A stretch of 64,000 nucleotides of DNA from Bufo bufo (lineage: Eukaryota > Chordata > Amphibia > Anura > Bufonidae), in assembly GCF_905171765.1 (NCBI RefSeq), contig NC_053393.1, positions 68,107,371-68,171,370 of the forward strand. Direction: 5' to 3'. Numbering within the stretch: the first letter of the stretch is position 1; each line of letters begins with the position of its first letter. The notes beneath the pieces were generated by a model, which ran no database searches, had not been told where the DNA came from, and was given only the letters and a program-made list of their open reading frames with translations. Position numbers and translations under genes: made by a program. Below are positions 33,961 through 45,846 of the stretch, one piece after another.

Positions 33961-36900
33961 GTACCCCTCCCTCTACGGGTGGACTCCGGACACTCAGAGC
34001 CCACCTTCTCAGGATGAGACCTATTGGAAGCCCTGATGAGACGAGTGGCCTTAATGTCCGCCACTGGGACCCACATCCTCTCCTCAGGACCATAACCCTC
34101 CCAATGAACGAGGTACTGAAGAGAACCGCGGATAATGCGAGAATCCACAATCCTAGAGACCTGAAATTCAAGATTACCATCAACAAAAATCGGAGGAGGA
34201 GGCAAAGAGGAGGGTACAGTGGGTTGGACATAAGGTTTTAATAGGGACCTGTGAAAAACATTATGGATCTTCCAAGTCTGAGGAAGATCAAGACGGAAGG
34301 CAACGGGATTGATGACGGACAAGATCTTATAAGGCCCAATAAACTTAGGACCCAACTTCCAGGAGGGAACCTTCAGTTTGATATTCTTTGTAGACAACCA
34401 CCTCAGATCACCCACATTCAGGTCCGGACCAGGCACACGTCTCTTATCCGCCACACGCTTATATCTCTCACTCATCCTCTTCAGATTACCCTGAATGTTT
34501 TGCCAAATAAATGACAAAGACGAGGAAAATCTCTCCTCATCAGGTAAACCAGAAGACCCCTCTCCAGAGAATGTCCCAAACTGCAGATGAAACCCATATG
34601 CACCAAAAAATGGTGACTTATCAGAGGTCTCCTGGCGACGGTTATTTAAAGCAAACTCAGCAAGTGAAAAAAAAGAATACCAATCCTCCTGATTCTCCGC
34701 CACAAAGCAGCGCAGATATGTCTTCAGATTCTGATTGACGCGTTCGGTCTGACCATTCGACTGCGGGTGAAAAGCAGAAGAGAACGACAACCGAACCCCC
34801 AAGCGAGAACAGAAGGCCTTCCAGAATCTGGAAACAAATTGCGTGCCCCTATCAGAAACGATGTCTGAAGGAATGCCATGCAATGTAATCAACAAACGCT
34901 TGTGCCAGCGTCTTAGCATTGGGTAACCCAGGAAAGGGAATGAAATGCGCCATTTTGCTAAAACGGTCCACTACCACCAGAATCACAGTCTTCCCCGAGG
35001 AACGAGGCAGGTCCGTAATGAAGTCCATGGACAGATGCGTCCAAGGACGGGAAGGAATGGGTAACGGGAGGAGAGAACCTGATGGCCGTGAATGAGGAAC
35101 CTTGGCACAAGCGCAGGTCTCGCAGGCTGCCACAAAACCCTCAACCGTCTTACGAAGAGCCAGCCACCAGAATCTCCGAGCAATGAGATCCACTGTGGCT
35201 CTACTCCCCGGGTGTCCAGCAAGGACAGTATCGTGGTGCTCCTTAAAAACCTTGTGTCGTAAAGTGAGAGGCACAAACAACCTCCCAGGAGGACAAAGAT
35301 CAGGAGCCTCTGCCTGGGCTGCCTGAACCTCTGCCTCCAAATCAGGATAAAGAGCAGAGATGACCACCCCAGCCAAAATGGGACACGGGTCTTCAAAATT
35401 CCCCCCTCCCGGAAAACAACGTGACAGGGCATCCGCCTTCACATTTTTAACCCCAGGGCGGAAAGTAACAAGGAACAAAGACCATCTGCCTTGTCTCGGG
35501 TTCAGATGCTTGGCCGATTCCAAGTAGGCCAGATTCTTATGGTCGGTAAACACGGTAATAGGATGTCTGGCTCCCTCTAACCAATGGCGCCATTCCTCAA
35601 AAGCTAATTTGATGGCCAACAACTCCCTATCTCCCACACAGGGCCGGGGCTACCATAAGGCAGACCAAGCAGTTGCCTTAAGGCGCACCCTGGGGGAGGG
35701 CGGAAAAATGTGACATGGAGGGGGAGAAATGTGATATGGAGGGCTGATGTGACATAGGGGGTGAAATGCGACATGGGGGGCTTATGGCTGACATGGGGCA
35801 TGATGGCTTACATGGGGGCATGATGGATGGGGCTGATGGCTGACATGGGGGGCTAATGTCTGACATGGCTTCATGATGGCTGATTAACATTGGGGGTCTG
35901 ATTGCTGGTCTGACCTGTGGTGTAATGGAAAATATTTTTTTCTTATTATACTCCTCTAAAACCTAGGTGTGTCTTAGAGAGCAAAAAATACGGTCCTTAA
36001 ACCAGCGATTGTCTGAAGCAGAGAGAAGATACCAGGACCACACCAGAGGAGAAGCCAGCTGCTGCAGACGGGACCAGGGCCAGGTGAGCTGCGAGGCGGG
36101 GGTCGCCAAAATGTAGCTTCGCTTGTGTTGCCAAAAATCCTTGCACCGGCCCTGCTCCCACATCGTAATTTCTCTCTGCAGAGGAGATTTTCCTTGAGAA
36201 AAAGGCACACGGTCACCATTTGGCAGGAGAGGGACCCTGAGATAAGACCGCACCCACACCCACCTCAGAAGCATCCACCTCAACAAGAAAAGGTAGAGAG
36301 ACATCAGGTTGTACCAAAATGGGAGCGGAAGCAAAACACTCTTTAATACTAGAAAAGGCTTTAAGCGCATCTACCGACCACGAGGAAAAATCCACCCCCT
36401 TTTTAGTCATATCAGTGAGTGGCTTAACAACAGAGTAATAATTCTAAATGAACTTTCTGTAATAATTGGCAAAACCCAAAAACCGCATCAGCGCCTTCTG
36501 ATTCTCAGGAAGCTCCCAATCAAGCACAGTGCGGACCTTCTCAGGGTCCATCCGAAAACCAGAAGCGGAGAGAAGAAAACCAAGAAATTGAATCTCCGGA
36601 ACCGCAAACACACATTTTTCCAGTTTAGCGTACAATTTATTCTCCCGCAGAATCAGCAAGACCTGACATAGGTGGTCCCGATGAGTCTTAAAATCAGGAG
36701 AAAAAAAATCAAAATGTCATCTAGATACACCAGTACAAATTTCCCCATTAAATGATAAAAAATGCTGTTCACAAAATGTTGGAAGACGGCCGGAGCATTC
36801 ATCAAACCAAAGGGCATAACTCAATTCTCGAAATGACCCTCAGGGGTATTGAAGGCCGTCTTCCATTCGTCCCCTTCCCTGACCCTGACTAAGTTGTATG

Positions 36901-37198
36901 CCTCTCTTAAATCCAACTTAGAAAAAACTTTAGCCCCAACAATCTGGTTAAACAGGTCCGGGATCAGAGGAAGCGGATATGGGTCATGAATCGTGATACG
37001 GTTAAGCTCCCTGAAATCCAGACAAGGTCTTAAAGAAGCATCTTTTTTCTTAACAAAAAAACAGCGGCAACAGTTGACTTCGGGGGTCGGATGTGTCCCT
37101 TTCTCAGGCTCTCAGAGATATAAGTACGCATAGCGACTCTTTCAGGTTGGGAGAGATTGTATAATCGTGATTTTGGCAGCTTGGCGCCTGGGATGAGA
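33903..37198 (-). pseudogene. Gypsy-2 pol (RT, RNase H, integrase, chromodomain)
   Basis: Reverse transcriptase fragments lie at 37356-36440 with several frameshifts. The YLDD region near 36720-36735 is recognisable by comparison with Gypsy-1. RNase H at 36410-36213 is split by the hAT MITE and resumes at 35637. Integrase (HHDTVLAGHPG, MDFITDLP, VSDRGTQF, NGQTERVNQ) spans about 35250-34700 with a frame change near 34890. The chromodomain (SLQYLVHWEGYGPEERMW) is in frame with the integrase end. The segment at 36940-36960 is the uninterrupted version of the piggyBac target in Gypsy-1. Confidence 0.9.
35639..36154. mobile_element. hAT MITE inside Gypsy-2
   Basis: Ends CAGGGCCGGGGC and GCACCGGCCCTG, with a perfect 8-bp duplication CTCCCACA (35631-35638 and 36155-36162). 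The interior has short tandem-like units (acatggggggctgatgg). It splits the RNase H coding region. Confidence 0.93.
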
Positions 37199-38670
37199 TT
37201 AATAGGGCAGTCGTACTCCCGGTGAGGGGGCAACTCCTGAACACCACTCTCGGAAAACACATCCGAAAATTCTGAGAGAAAAGATGGCACAGTCTTGGTA
37301 GAAACCACTGAAAGAGACGCCTTGGCAATTCTCTCTGTAAAACTCACTCCAACCATTTATTTGCCTTGCTTGCCAATCAATGGTGGGGTTATGTTTAGTG
37401 AGCCAGGGTAGCCCCAACACTAGAGGAGTAGGTAATCCGCTTAAGACGAAACATGACATATCCTCAACATGAGCGTCACCCACAGTCAAACGGATATTGT
37501 GAACTATGCCCTTTAACGATCTTTGACAAAGTGGAGCGGAATCGATAGCAAAAACAGGTATATCCTTTTCCAAAGTGCACACCTGGAAACCATGCGTTGT
37601 TGCAAATTGATTATCAATGAGATTGACAGCTGCTCCACTATCTACAAAAATCTCACAAACAATGTTCTTGCTGTTTAGCGCCACCCTGGCAGGTAGGAGA
37701 AAACGGGAACTACAAACAAACGGCAAACCTTCAATTTCCGCATCAACCTTGCCAATAGTAGCAAATGGAAAGTTTTTAGAGGTTTTTTTTGTTTGTTTTG
37801 TTTTTATTTCCCTCAGAAAACTCCATGAACCTCCTAGAGGGGCAAACATTAGCCAAATGATTTATACCCCCACAACAGAAGCAAACCCTCCTCTGAGAGC
37901 TGAATCCTCTACTATCAGAGGCAAGCAAATCCAGCTGCATGGGCTCCTCCTCAGAGGGGATTGAGACAGACTGAGACCCCTGCGCACTGAATGAGACAGC
38001 CCCACTGTACTTGGGCTGAATATGACAGGAAAGAGTAGTCTCCTCTCTCTCTCTAAGATGCCTGTCAATACGAACAGCTAGAGACATGGCAGACTCTAAG
38101 GACGCTGGTCTCTCATGAAAGGCAAATGCATCTTTCAATCTTTCCGAAAGACCATGGCAAAATTGACTTCGGAGTGCAGCATCATTCCAACCAGTATCAG
38201 CTGCCCATCTCAGAAATTCAGAACAATATATCTCTGCGGACTGTTTACCCTGGCATAAAAGACGCCGTTTAGATTCAGCCAGAGCAATACGATCCGGGTC
38301 ATCATATATCTGCCCCAGGACTACAAAAAATTCATCCGCCGATCGGAGGGGCCGTGCCCCCACCGGCAGCGAAAAGGCCCAAGACTGAGCGTTATCCCTG
38401 AGCAGCGAGATGATGATGCCCCACCATCTGCTCCTCATCACCAGAGGAATGGGGAAGTAGGCAAAAATTGAGTTTGCAAGCCTCTCTAAAGCGAACAAAA
38501 TTCTCACTTCCCCCGGAGAACGTATCTGGAAGCGAGATCTTAGGCTCAGAACAAACTCCATGAATGCCAGCAGAACCGGTCACCTGAAACTGAGACACAG
38601 TTTTACGGAGATCTGCTACCTCCAGCGAAAGACCTTGCATGCGGTCAATCAAGGTTGAAACCAGATCCAT
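37199..38670 (-). pseudogene. Gypsy-2 gag and protease
   Basis: Starts MDLVSTLIDRMQGLSLEV at 38670. A frameshift near 38430 splits the capsid region. The second frame reads through to the zinc knuckle [14 protein letters not shown] near 37885, including a stretch missing from Gypsy-1. The protease ([15 protein letters not shown]) follows in another frame, to 37199. At least two frame breaks make it non-functional. Confidence 0.85.
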
Positions 38671-38696
38671 GCTTAAGAGGTTTTGGCGGTTTATAA

Positions 38697-39225
38697 TGTC
38701 ACGGGTGAAGTTGCAGATAGCTGGAACTTATAAATAAATGACTGACTGGCTTGAACCCAAACTAAGGAGCATATAGGTGAGCCCTTTAAAACCCTAAGAG
38801 TTCTCCCTGACTGCTAAGCACATGCAAGGGTCTCAATGGTAGACGATTGCATGCCCACGTACCTAAGACTGTGTGACACCTGAAAACCCTATAATAGTGA
38901 GGGGACACGACCACCGGCTCCCTGCACTTAATACGGACGGAGTCAGGGTCACCTAGAATCAAGCCAGCAAGGAAACACAATAAAGGAAAAGACTTATCTG
39001 AGCAAACAGCAGCAGCAGCCTCCAGCAGTGAACACTTCATCCAGGAACTAGTATAAACCGTAAAGTGAGGCAGTATGGGAGGGAATATAAAGGAAGACGA
39101 TTAGTCTAAATAAGTGACACCTGGCAGAAGGAAAGGAGATGACAAAGTGAAACCAAAACAAAGAACGTCATACAAGAGGTAGAGAAGAACATCTGTCAGA
39201 CCTTCTCACAGAACTGGCGGTGACA
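38697..39225 (-). repeat. Gypsy-2 5' LTR
   Basis: Minus strand TGTCACCGCCAGTTCTGTG to TTCACCCGTGACA. It differs from its partner at 33438-33960 by scattered bases and a 6-bp gcagca gain. Confidence 0.9.
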
Positions 39226-39795
39226 GTAGCTTTCTCTAGAACCTATGGGCACTTGCCAGCACCTCGGCAACCTCTTCAATATCTAGTTCGAATGCACCGA
39301 CCGGACATGGCGTCAGACGCCGTCCGGCCGGTACAGCTAAAGGCGGATGGCACATTCCAGCGATCGATCCGCAAAACACGGAAGCCAGCTGTGTGCTTTC
39401 CGCAATTTGCTGAATGGAACAGGCGGCCCATTGTAGAAATGCCTATTCTAGAATAGGACATGTTAATTTTTTTTTGCGGGGCTACGTAACGGAGTGCTGT
39501 CCGCATCTTTTGCGGCCCCATTGAAGTGAATGTGTCCGCACCTGAGCCGCAAAAACTGCGGCTCGGATGCGGACCAGAACAACAGTCGTGTGCATGAGGC
39601 CTTACAATGATCCATATGACGATATTATGGTAGGTACCCACTTTCCACCAATGCTGCTGCCAGCCTTTAGGTTATATTTACGCTTCTTATTGTAATCCTT
39701 ATAACAAACTGACCTATAGTTAGGTCAGAGTATACCATCCCACACATAGATTGCGCTACATGCATGGGGACCCTCGCGCCTCCCATTACTTTTGG
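39226..39795. other. MITE fragment and unclassified DNA
   Basis: The segment 39297-39605 (ccgcaaaacacgg, gccgcaaaaactgcggc, gtgtgcatgaggcctta) is a MITE-type palindromic repeat related to those near 7915 and 57985. No gene. Confidence 0.45.
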
Positions 39796-39990
39796 TTCCT
39801 TAACAAGTGGGAGGCACATATGCAAACTGTTGTAATTCCTACACCGTTCACCTAATTTGGATATAGATACCCTCAAATTAAAGCTGACAGTCTGCAGGTA
39901 AAGCACATCTTGTTCATTTCATTTCAAATCCATTGTGGTGGTTTATAGAGCCAAAAATGTTAGAATTGTGTTGATGGACCTGACTGTATA
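39796..39990 (+). mobile_element. Tc1/mariner 3'-end relic, second copy
   Basis: Closely matches 28976-29185 over about 200 bp (gaggcacatatgcaaactgt ... gacctgactgtata). Only the 3' end is present. Confidence 0.6.
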
Positions 39991-40440
39991 AGTATTACGT
40001 TATATACAATCATGGACTAAGATATTATGCTATGTTATAAGGCTATTATATGATGCTATGGACTAATATATGATGCTACACTTAGCCCCATATGATGTTT
40101 TTCTTATATAATGTGTATTTATTATATTCCCAGTATTCCTCACCACCATACCTGTAAAGTGACTCCTGGGATGACCATTCAATTTTGTTGAATTTAGTTG
40201 TACTATGGACTAATCTTCTATTATATATCACCTTATAACTATATTTTGGGATCTATGCAACTTATGCCTTATGGACCTTAATTATGCACCATCATTCATA
40301 ATTTACTTATATATATCCAATAGGCAATGAACAAGGTCTAGGTTAGACCAAAACATTGGCCAATGGCTCCTTATTAATTTTGGATGGAATAAAGAACCCT
40401 CAATACTTATTGCTACAATTGAGTGCAGTGGTTTACTCTA
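39991..40440 (+). mobile_element. Penelope-like tail with decayed hammerhead
   Basis: AT-rich segment followed by a hammerhead-like motif (40331-40363), then GGAATAAAG (40386-40394) and AATTGAGTGCAGTGG (40418-40432). This is the same order as in the first 0.9 kb. No coding frame. Boundaries are approximate. Confidence 0.45.
40331..40363 (+). ncRNA. Decayed hammerhead-like motif
   Basis: ATGAACA stands where the hammerhead box CTGANGA is expected. Stem II is a perfect GGTCTA/TAGACC, and AAAAC stands in place of GAAAC. The stem is preserved while several core bases are changed (C3, G8, G12), so I expect it to be inactive. Confidence 0.4.
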
Positions 40441-41609
40441 TTTGATTTTAGTCTGCATGAGTGAACAAAAGAAGACGCTGAGAGTGAGAGAGGGACAGCT
40501 AGCTCAGGCCTTTCCCTTACTTCTGCCAGGGAGGAGACTGGAGAAGCCAGCCCTTTGATTTTTTTGCTCTTGAATTCCTCCAGTAAAGAAGCTCACTGGT
40601 TTACTGCAGATCCTGACTCTCTGGGCTTATTTCCCATTGGGGTGCACCTTACCACCCCCTTTGGAGAGCAGCTAAATATGGTGACACCTCAACGGTGTCT
40701 GGGGGACCCAGTGACCCCAAACCAGGCCACTGCACCAGCTCCTGGGGACTTGTATTCAACTGCAGAAACCAGTCTTAGCCCATGGACAAGAGTGGTGCTG
40801 TTTCTAGAATCTTTTTCTACAATCCAAGAAGTGGTATGGATTTCTATATGGACTACACAGGTACTTTTATGGGTACAGCCACACGGTCAGGTTTTCTGAT
40901 ACAGTTTTGGAGGCCAAAACCAGGAGGGGATCATAAAGGGAGAGAAACTATAAAGGACAGATACAACTTTTCCTCTTTTTTGAATTCACTCCTGGTTATG
41001 GCTTCCAAAACTGCATCAGAAAACTTGACTGTGTGGCCATACCTTAACCCTACTGACCCGTGAGTCACTGTGAGGGATGTTCCCTGAGTAGAAGATGCTG
41101 GTGAGTGTTTTCGGCATGCGTATCCTCGAGTTCATTGGGTTTTGTTGATACAAGACATTCTCTGATCTCACTTGCCAAATGAACCCGGTATAAACAGGGA
41201 GTGCAGACATATTTAACTGTTACTGCTTGAGCCGGTCTGAACGTGATCATGTCTCTGTCAATGGATTATCTTCATGTCTCCTAATTGACTCATCTGATGT
41301 GGATAAACATGTCGGGTGGACAGAGGGGCCACAGGGACCAATGTCAAAAAATCCATATACACTCAGATATTAATAACTGAATTTGAGTTTGGAGACAGGT
41401 GATGTTTTTTTCTGCATCTATGCTGCTGTTTTCCCATTAACAGAGAGCGTTGCATTCTGGGACCTCAGCTGCTAGTCACATAGAGTTAAAGAGGACCTGG
41501 ACGCCGTCCCGACATGTGAATACATTGACAACTGGGTGTTACCAGTTGGGGTGTGTCCCTGTATTCTTCAATATTGTCCAATGAGTGCTGACTGTCAGAC
41601 TGTGTAGGA
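40441..41609. other. Unclassified repeat-like DNA, no gene
   Basis: Frames of up to 114 codons occur near 40555-41060 but resemble no family I recognise. The words 'tggccacacggtca' and 'ctgtgtggccatac' near 40875 and 41030 are inverted relative to each other and suggest a MITE. Confidence in any class is low. Confidence 0.35.
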
Positions 41610-42840
41610 AACACAAGAACTGTAATAGCAAGATTTCACTTTATTAATCCATTTGTTGGAGGAATAACAGAGGTAAAGCACAAAACAGAGTTATGCAAAT
41701 CAAGGAAGTAGCAGGTGTCACTAAGATCTGCAAATTATAAAATTTTCAAGCACCTAGCTCCAATCTGTGGGATGTGGGAGGGGCATAAAAACCAGATTAA
41801 ATGAAAAGTTTTTTAGTTACATGAATCCTCAAAAATCGTCTCAAGTCGTGTGGGATGATTGTGCAATATTTCCTGTTCGTTGAAGTGCCAGTTATCAACA
41901 CTTGCTCAAACTGAGAGGGACCTAATCCTTGAACTGAGAGGCCTTGGTTTATCACTCCAGCAGATTGCTAAGCATCTAGGCCGGGGATGGCCAACCTGAG
42001 GCTCTCCAGCTGTTGCAAACCTACAACTCCCAGCTGCTACAAGACTGCCTACAGCTATCAGCCTACAGCAGGGCATGGTGGGAGTTGTAGTTTTACAACA
42101 GCTGGAGAGCCGCAGTATTGCCATTCCTGATCTGGGCCGAGATGTCAGCGCTAGTCAACGTTGCATGACCCATTGGTTGGGAGAACAATGATTTACTGGA
42201 GTGACAGCAAGAGGAGAACCTTTGCCTGGATGGATCATCTGATTAGAAGAATAGCGCGTAGTGATCAATTCTGTAAAGCAAGTGAAATTGGACGTCACAT
42301 CCCAAGCCTAAGGTGGCAAACAGTCTCTACACAAACCATCAGAAGGCATTTGCACAACATCGGGCTATGAGGCAGGCATCCAGCTACAGGTGTTCCATTG
42401 ACCTCACATCACTGCTCTCAAAGGCTATCATGGTGCACAACAAGATAGAAATGGAGGTTGGAATGGAGGTCTATCCTCTACAGAGATGAATCCTGCTTTT
42501 GTCTCGTATGCAATAATAGTCAGAGATTGAACTTAAGACCATGTGGGCAACTCCCTGAAGAAGCCTTCACAAGGGAATGTCACACTGTCCTACTCCCAGG
42601 GTTATGGTGTGGGGTGGCATAATGTGTAGTAGTCAGACCCCTCTAGTCTTCATTTCAGGTACACTAACAGCCACCTGTGTGGCGTATATGTGCTACTATG
42701 GTCTGCAGCATCTCCGGACTTGTCTCCCATCAAGCACATCTGGGATTTCACTGGTTGTCAATTGCAAAGGGATCTGCCAGCAATGGATCTTGATGATTTG
42801 AGTGCCTAAGTGCCTTCAGCATGTGCAGCGAGCTGCAGCC
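41610..42840 (+). mobile_element. Tc1-like transposon relic
   Basis: Fragments of a Tc1-type transposase remain. A helix-turn-helix segment lies near 41905-42170, split by a MITE. Further on are RRTFAWMDHLIRRIAR near 42210-42260 and VMVWGGIM near 42600. A decayed 'S-P-D' like stretch lies near 42715. Many stops and frameshifts. Ends not defined. Confidence 0.65.
41983..42130. mobile_element. hAT MITE, 148 bp
   Basis: GGGGATGGCCAACCTGAGG to GCAGTATTGCCATTCCTGA, mostly one hairpin (ggctctccagctgttg and caacagctggagagcc). The flanks TCTAGGCC (41975-41982) and TCTGGGCC (42131-42138) are an 8-bp duplication with one change. A partial copy occurs at 33215-33350. Confidence 0.8.
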
Positions 42841-43624
42841 ACAGTTATGATGCTCCCTGGGCCGTGCAGCATGTGTTTTTCCCTTCGTGGCACTCCCTGA
42901 TGTCGGGGTTCTGATGTATAGAAGTGCCCTTGATGTTAGCGATTTCCTGAAACCTGAGTCAATAATAAAGCCAGGTTTCAAATAGCAACCAAGTTTCAAT
43001 AGGTGATTCACATAAGCATGGTACACGTGAAATGTGGTCTTTACAGAAAGCATATGCTATTCGCAAGGCTGTGTATGAGAGTCTGGTCTCTCCTTTCTTC
43101 AAACAGTACAATCTTTCCTTTCCTGGTCTAAGAGGTACGGTACACTTGCTCTATATTAATTTATCTTCCCAGTATCCTCAGATTATCAGTGGGATACAGT
43201 CTCTGAACAGAGGGCTATTTCTGTCCTTTTTATATGATGGGGAACCTGAAGCTTGCTCCCACCACGTGCAGCAATATCTGTAGCCTCAGTGTAAATATAT
43301 TAGCCCTTCTGTGACAATATGCTCTGTAATCCTCTTTTACGGCTGCTCAATTGCCGCCTTCTGTAACTCTTTCCGTCAAGAGTTGGCACGTATGCTGTCG
43401 CTTTAGCTTTGGTAATCCAGAGGGTAAGGTGATTTCCCTGTCAGCACTGCTCCTTAGTTGTTTACTCATCTGCAGCTCACACTAGACTGAAATTCACTTC
43501 CTCCTAGAGAGGAAGGGGCGGAGCCACCCCTGTATAGCCACTAGGGAACCTCCCACCCTCTCCCTCCATACACAGCCTATAGGACATATAATACAGGAAT
43601 ATAATGCATGATATACAGTGACAT
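42841..43624. other. No recognisable gene
   Basis: Short frames only. Near 43490-43560 a stretch 'ggaaggggcggagccacccc' is GC-rich and repeat-like. No transposon ends were identified. Confidence 0.4.
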
Positions 43625-43935
43625 TAAAGGGGTTCTCTCACTTCAGCAAATGGCATTTATCACGTAGAGAAAGTTAATGCAAGGCACTTACTAATGTATT
43701 GTGAGTGCATATTGCTGTCTTGATTAATTTTTCCATTACATTATATATGGCTCGCTTCCAAGGGTTATGGCCGCCGCTACAGCACATAGGTATACGAGGT
43801 AGTGGAACGGGAGCTGCTGCGCATGCGTGCCTATGTGCACTCCCACGGTTGTATATTCTTGGATGTTGTAACGTGTCCTTTTTTTCCTCATCATAAGCCA
43901 TGAACATGCATATTATCTGTGGTGCACATTGCATG
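43625..43935. mobile_element. TTAA MITE (aggggttctctcac type), partial
   Basis: Starts at TTAA with AGGGGTTCTCTCACTTCAG. This end resembles the TTAA-flanked repeats at 44881 and 56487. The right end was not located precisely. Confidence 0.45.
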
Positions 43936-44310
43936 TATGCTATTGTTTTTTATGTTTGTCTTAGGAAATTGAATACAAGGAATTATGTCTAATGGATTCA
44001 GGAAACACGTACAGTCCCAGCCCTGGATATCTGTCCTTCCAATGAGAAATGTGTCATCAATAAACTATTCTGTATTTTAACAACTCTTTTCTTAAAACGC
44101 ATTGAAATCGAGCCACAGACAATTAGCTGTAAAGTAGAGCAAGACACTAAAAAGCAAGCGTGCCTTTTGTAATTATTACATCCTTGCTCATAACAGTAAA
44201 GAACTATTTCACAAAGTCTTCTGAGAGTTATGGCAGCTATAACTAAATCCTAGAACTGGTCCTGGGTTCATAAAATGGTTCTACCTCTGTAGTCACACAC
44301 TGTGTATAAA
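43936..44310. other. No recognisable feature
   Basis: AT-rich single-copy-looking DNA. Its last bases (ATAAA, 44306-44310) form the target duplication of the next element. Confidence 0.5.
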
Positions 44311-44880
44311 TGTAATGCCCCAGAGGTGTATTATCACTTTTGCACCCCACTACTATTTCTAATGTGCTAACCTAATGTCATTCTATGTATTTATTCCCAG
44401 GTGCTGCATAATGTGCATCCCTATTTTGCAAATGTTTGTGTTAAAGTGTAATATGCCTGGTTCACCAGCAGGTGGCGGCATAAATGGCAGAGCTATCTCA
44501 CAGAGAATGGAGCTTTTCCTTCCATTCTAACACCCTCCTCTGTGGTGTGGTAGGCGTGTCTCACTTGCTGCAGGGAGGGAGGAGTCCTAGTTAGAGTTAG
44601 TCTAGCTTACCCCCTGCTAGGGTAAGGTCTAGCTTAAACCCTTCTAGGGGAAGGTTTAGCTTATCCCCTTCTAGGGGAAGGTTGCAGTGTAGCCCCTGCT
44701 AGGGGAAGGCAGCAGGAGCACGTCCCTGTTGGACGAGCCCTGTCCAGACCAGCTGGAACACCTTCAGCCCAGATGGAGATGGAGGCAGAAGCTGGAAGCC
44801 TCAGAAGCCAGGAGTAAAGTTCCCTGGACCAGTTTAGAGACAGACTACGGAAGGAAGTTACAGCACACAGCTAAAGTTAA

Positions 44881-45080
44881 AGAGGTTCTGCAGTTTTTTT
44901 TCAAACTTCCTCTGGATAGATCATCAGCATCTGATTGGCGGGGGTCCAATACCGATCAGCTGTTTGAGAAGGCAGCGGCGCTGGCAGTAGTGCCGCGGCC
45001 TTCTCGCTGTTTACTGCAGGCCCAGTGACGTCACGACTAGTATCAATGGCCTGGGCGGGGCTAAGCTCCATTCAAGTCAG
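44881..45080 (+). mobile_element. TTAA MITE in the 5' LTR
   Basis: AGAGGTTCTGCAGTTTTTT follows TTAA directly. Internal words (agatcatcagcatctgat, ggtccaataccgatcag) also occur, inverted, in the 3' LTR at 56255-56487. Its right side joins a second copy of LTR sequence starting near 45080. Confidence 0.65.
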
Positions 45081-45110
45081 CCCAGCTGGGCATGGAGGCA
45101 GAAGCTGGAA

Positions 45111-45636
45111 ATAAAATAACAAACGCCAGCTTCTGCTCGGACCTCCGGGGCACGGATGGTGCAGGACTGCACTCCCACAGCGATAAATGTAAGCGATTTC
45201 CAGCCACCAGTATTGGTAAAACCCCTTAAATTTAATTTTTTCTTCATTAAAAGCAGTTACAAAAGGTAAATACAAAACAAGCCTCACATCTACCTGACGC
45301 GTTTCGGGTACACGCTTGTAGCACCCTTAGTCATAGAGTCACTAGATGACTACACCAGTCAGGTTTTATGGTGGAAAGGAGGGAGAGGACACACCCAGTG
45401 GGTGTGATTGGCATAGAGGAATACTAGCCACTTCCAAATTAACTCCTTGACCACCATAGAAAACTAGACTGTGTGTGAACAGGACCTTAAAACAACATTG
45501 CCAAATTAACACAAAATACAGCAAAGCATTGTGAGGCCTGTTTTGTATTTACCTTTTGTGACTGTTTTTAATGGAGAAAAAATAAAATTGAATGGATTTT
45601 ACCAATACCGGTGGCTGGAAATCGCTTACATTTATC
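45111..45636 (-). mobile_element. Foldback insertion, Penelope-like, 13-bp TSD
   Basis: Flanked by GCAGAAGCTGGAA (45098-45110 and 45637-45649). Arms of about 100 bp (45182-45282 and 45536-45636) are inverted copies. On the minus strand a hammerhead-like core lies beside the first arm, followed by the box GGGAGTGCAGTCC. Same plan as 28419-28957 and 62754-63061. Confidence 0.7.
45290..45340 (-). ncRNA. Hammerhead-like motif with changed core
   Basis: Minus strand: ATGACTA in place of CTGANGA, a GGGTGC...GTGTACCC stem II, GAAAC, palindromic ACGCGT and a GTC triplet. The two deviations fall on C3 and G8, which pair with each other in active hammerheads. Here they are A and U, so pairing is kept. 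Activity is doubtful. Confidence 0.5.
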
Positions 45637-45846
45637 GCAGAAGCTGGAAGCCTCAGAAGCCAGGAGTAAAGTTCCCTGGACCAGTTTAGAGACAGACTAC
45701 GGAAGGAAGTTACAGCACACAGCTAAAGTTAAGTTATATAGCTATCCTGTCAGCACTTGTAGAGTAGAGAAGAAAAAACTGGACCTTTGAAATGGAGCAA
45801 ATGCAGGAGATGTGGGATCAGATTGCTATCGGTAAAAAAACAACTC

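Larger units (their letters stand above)
33438..39225 (-). mobile_element. Ty3/Gypsy element, second copy (Gypsy-2), decayed
   Basis: Minus-strand element with 5' LTR 39225-38697, gag from 38670, pol, purine tract (agagggaggggtac) and 3' LTR 33960-33438. The internal region is closely related to Gypsy-1 but the LTR sequences differ strongly over most of their length. Flanks GCAGA and GTAGC do not form a clear duplication. A hAT MITE sits at 35639-36154. Confidence 0.93.
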
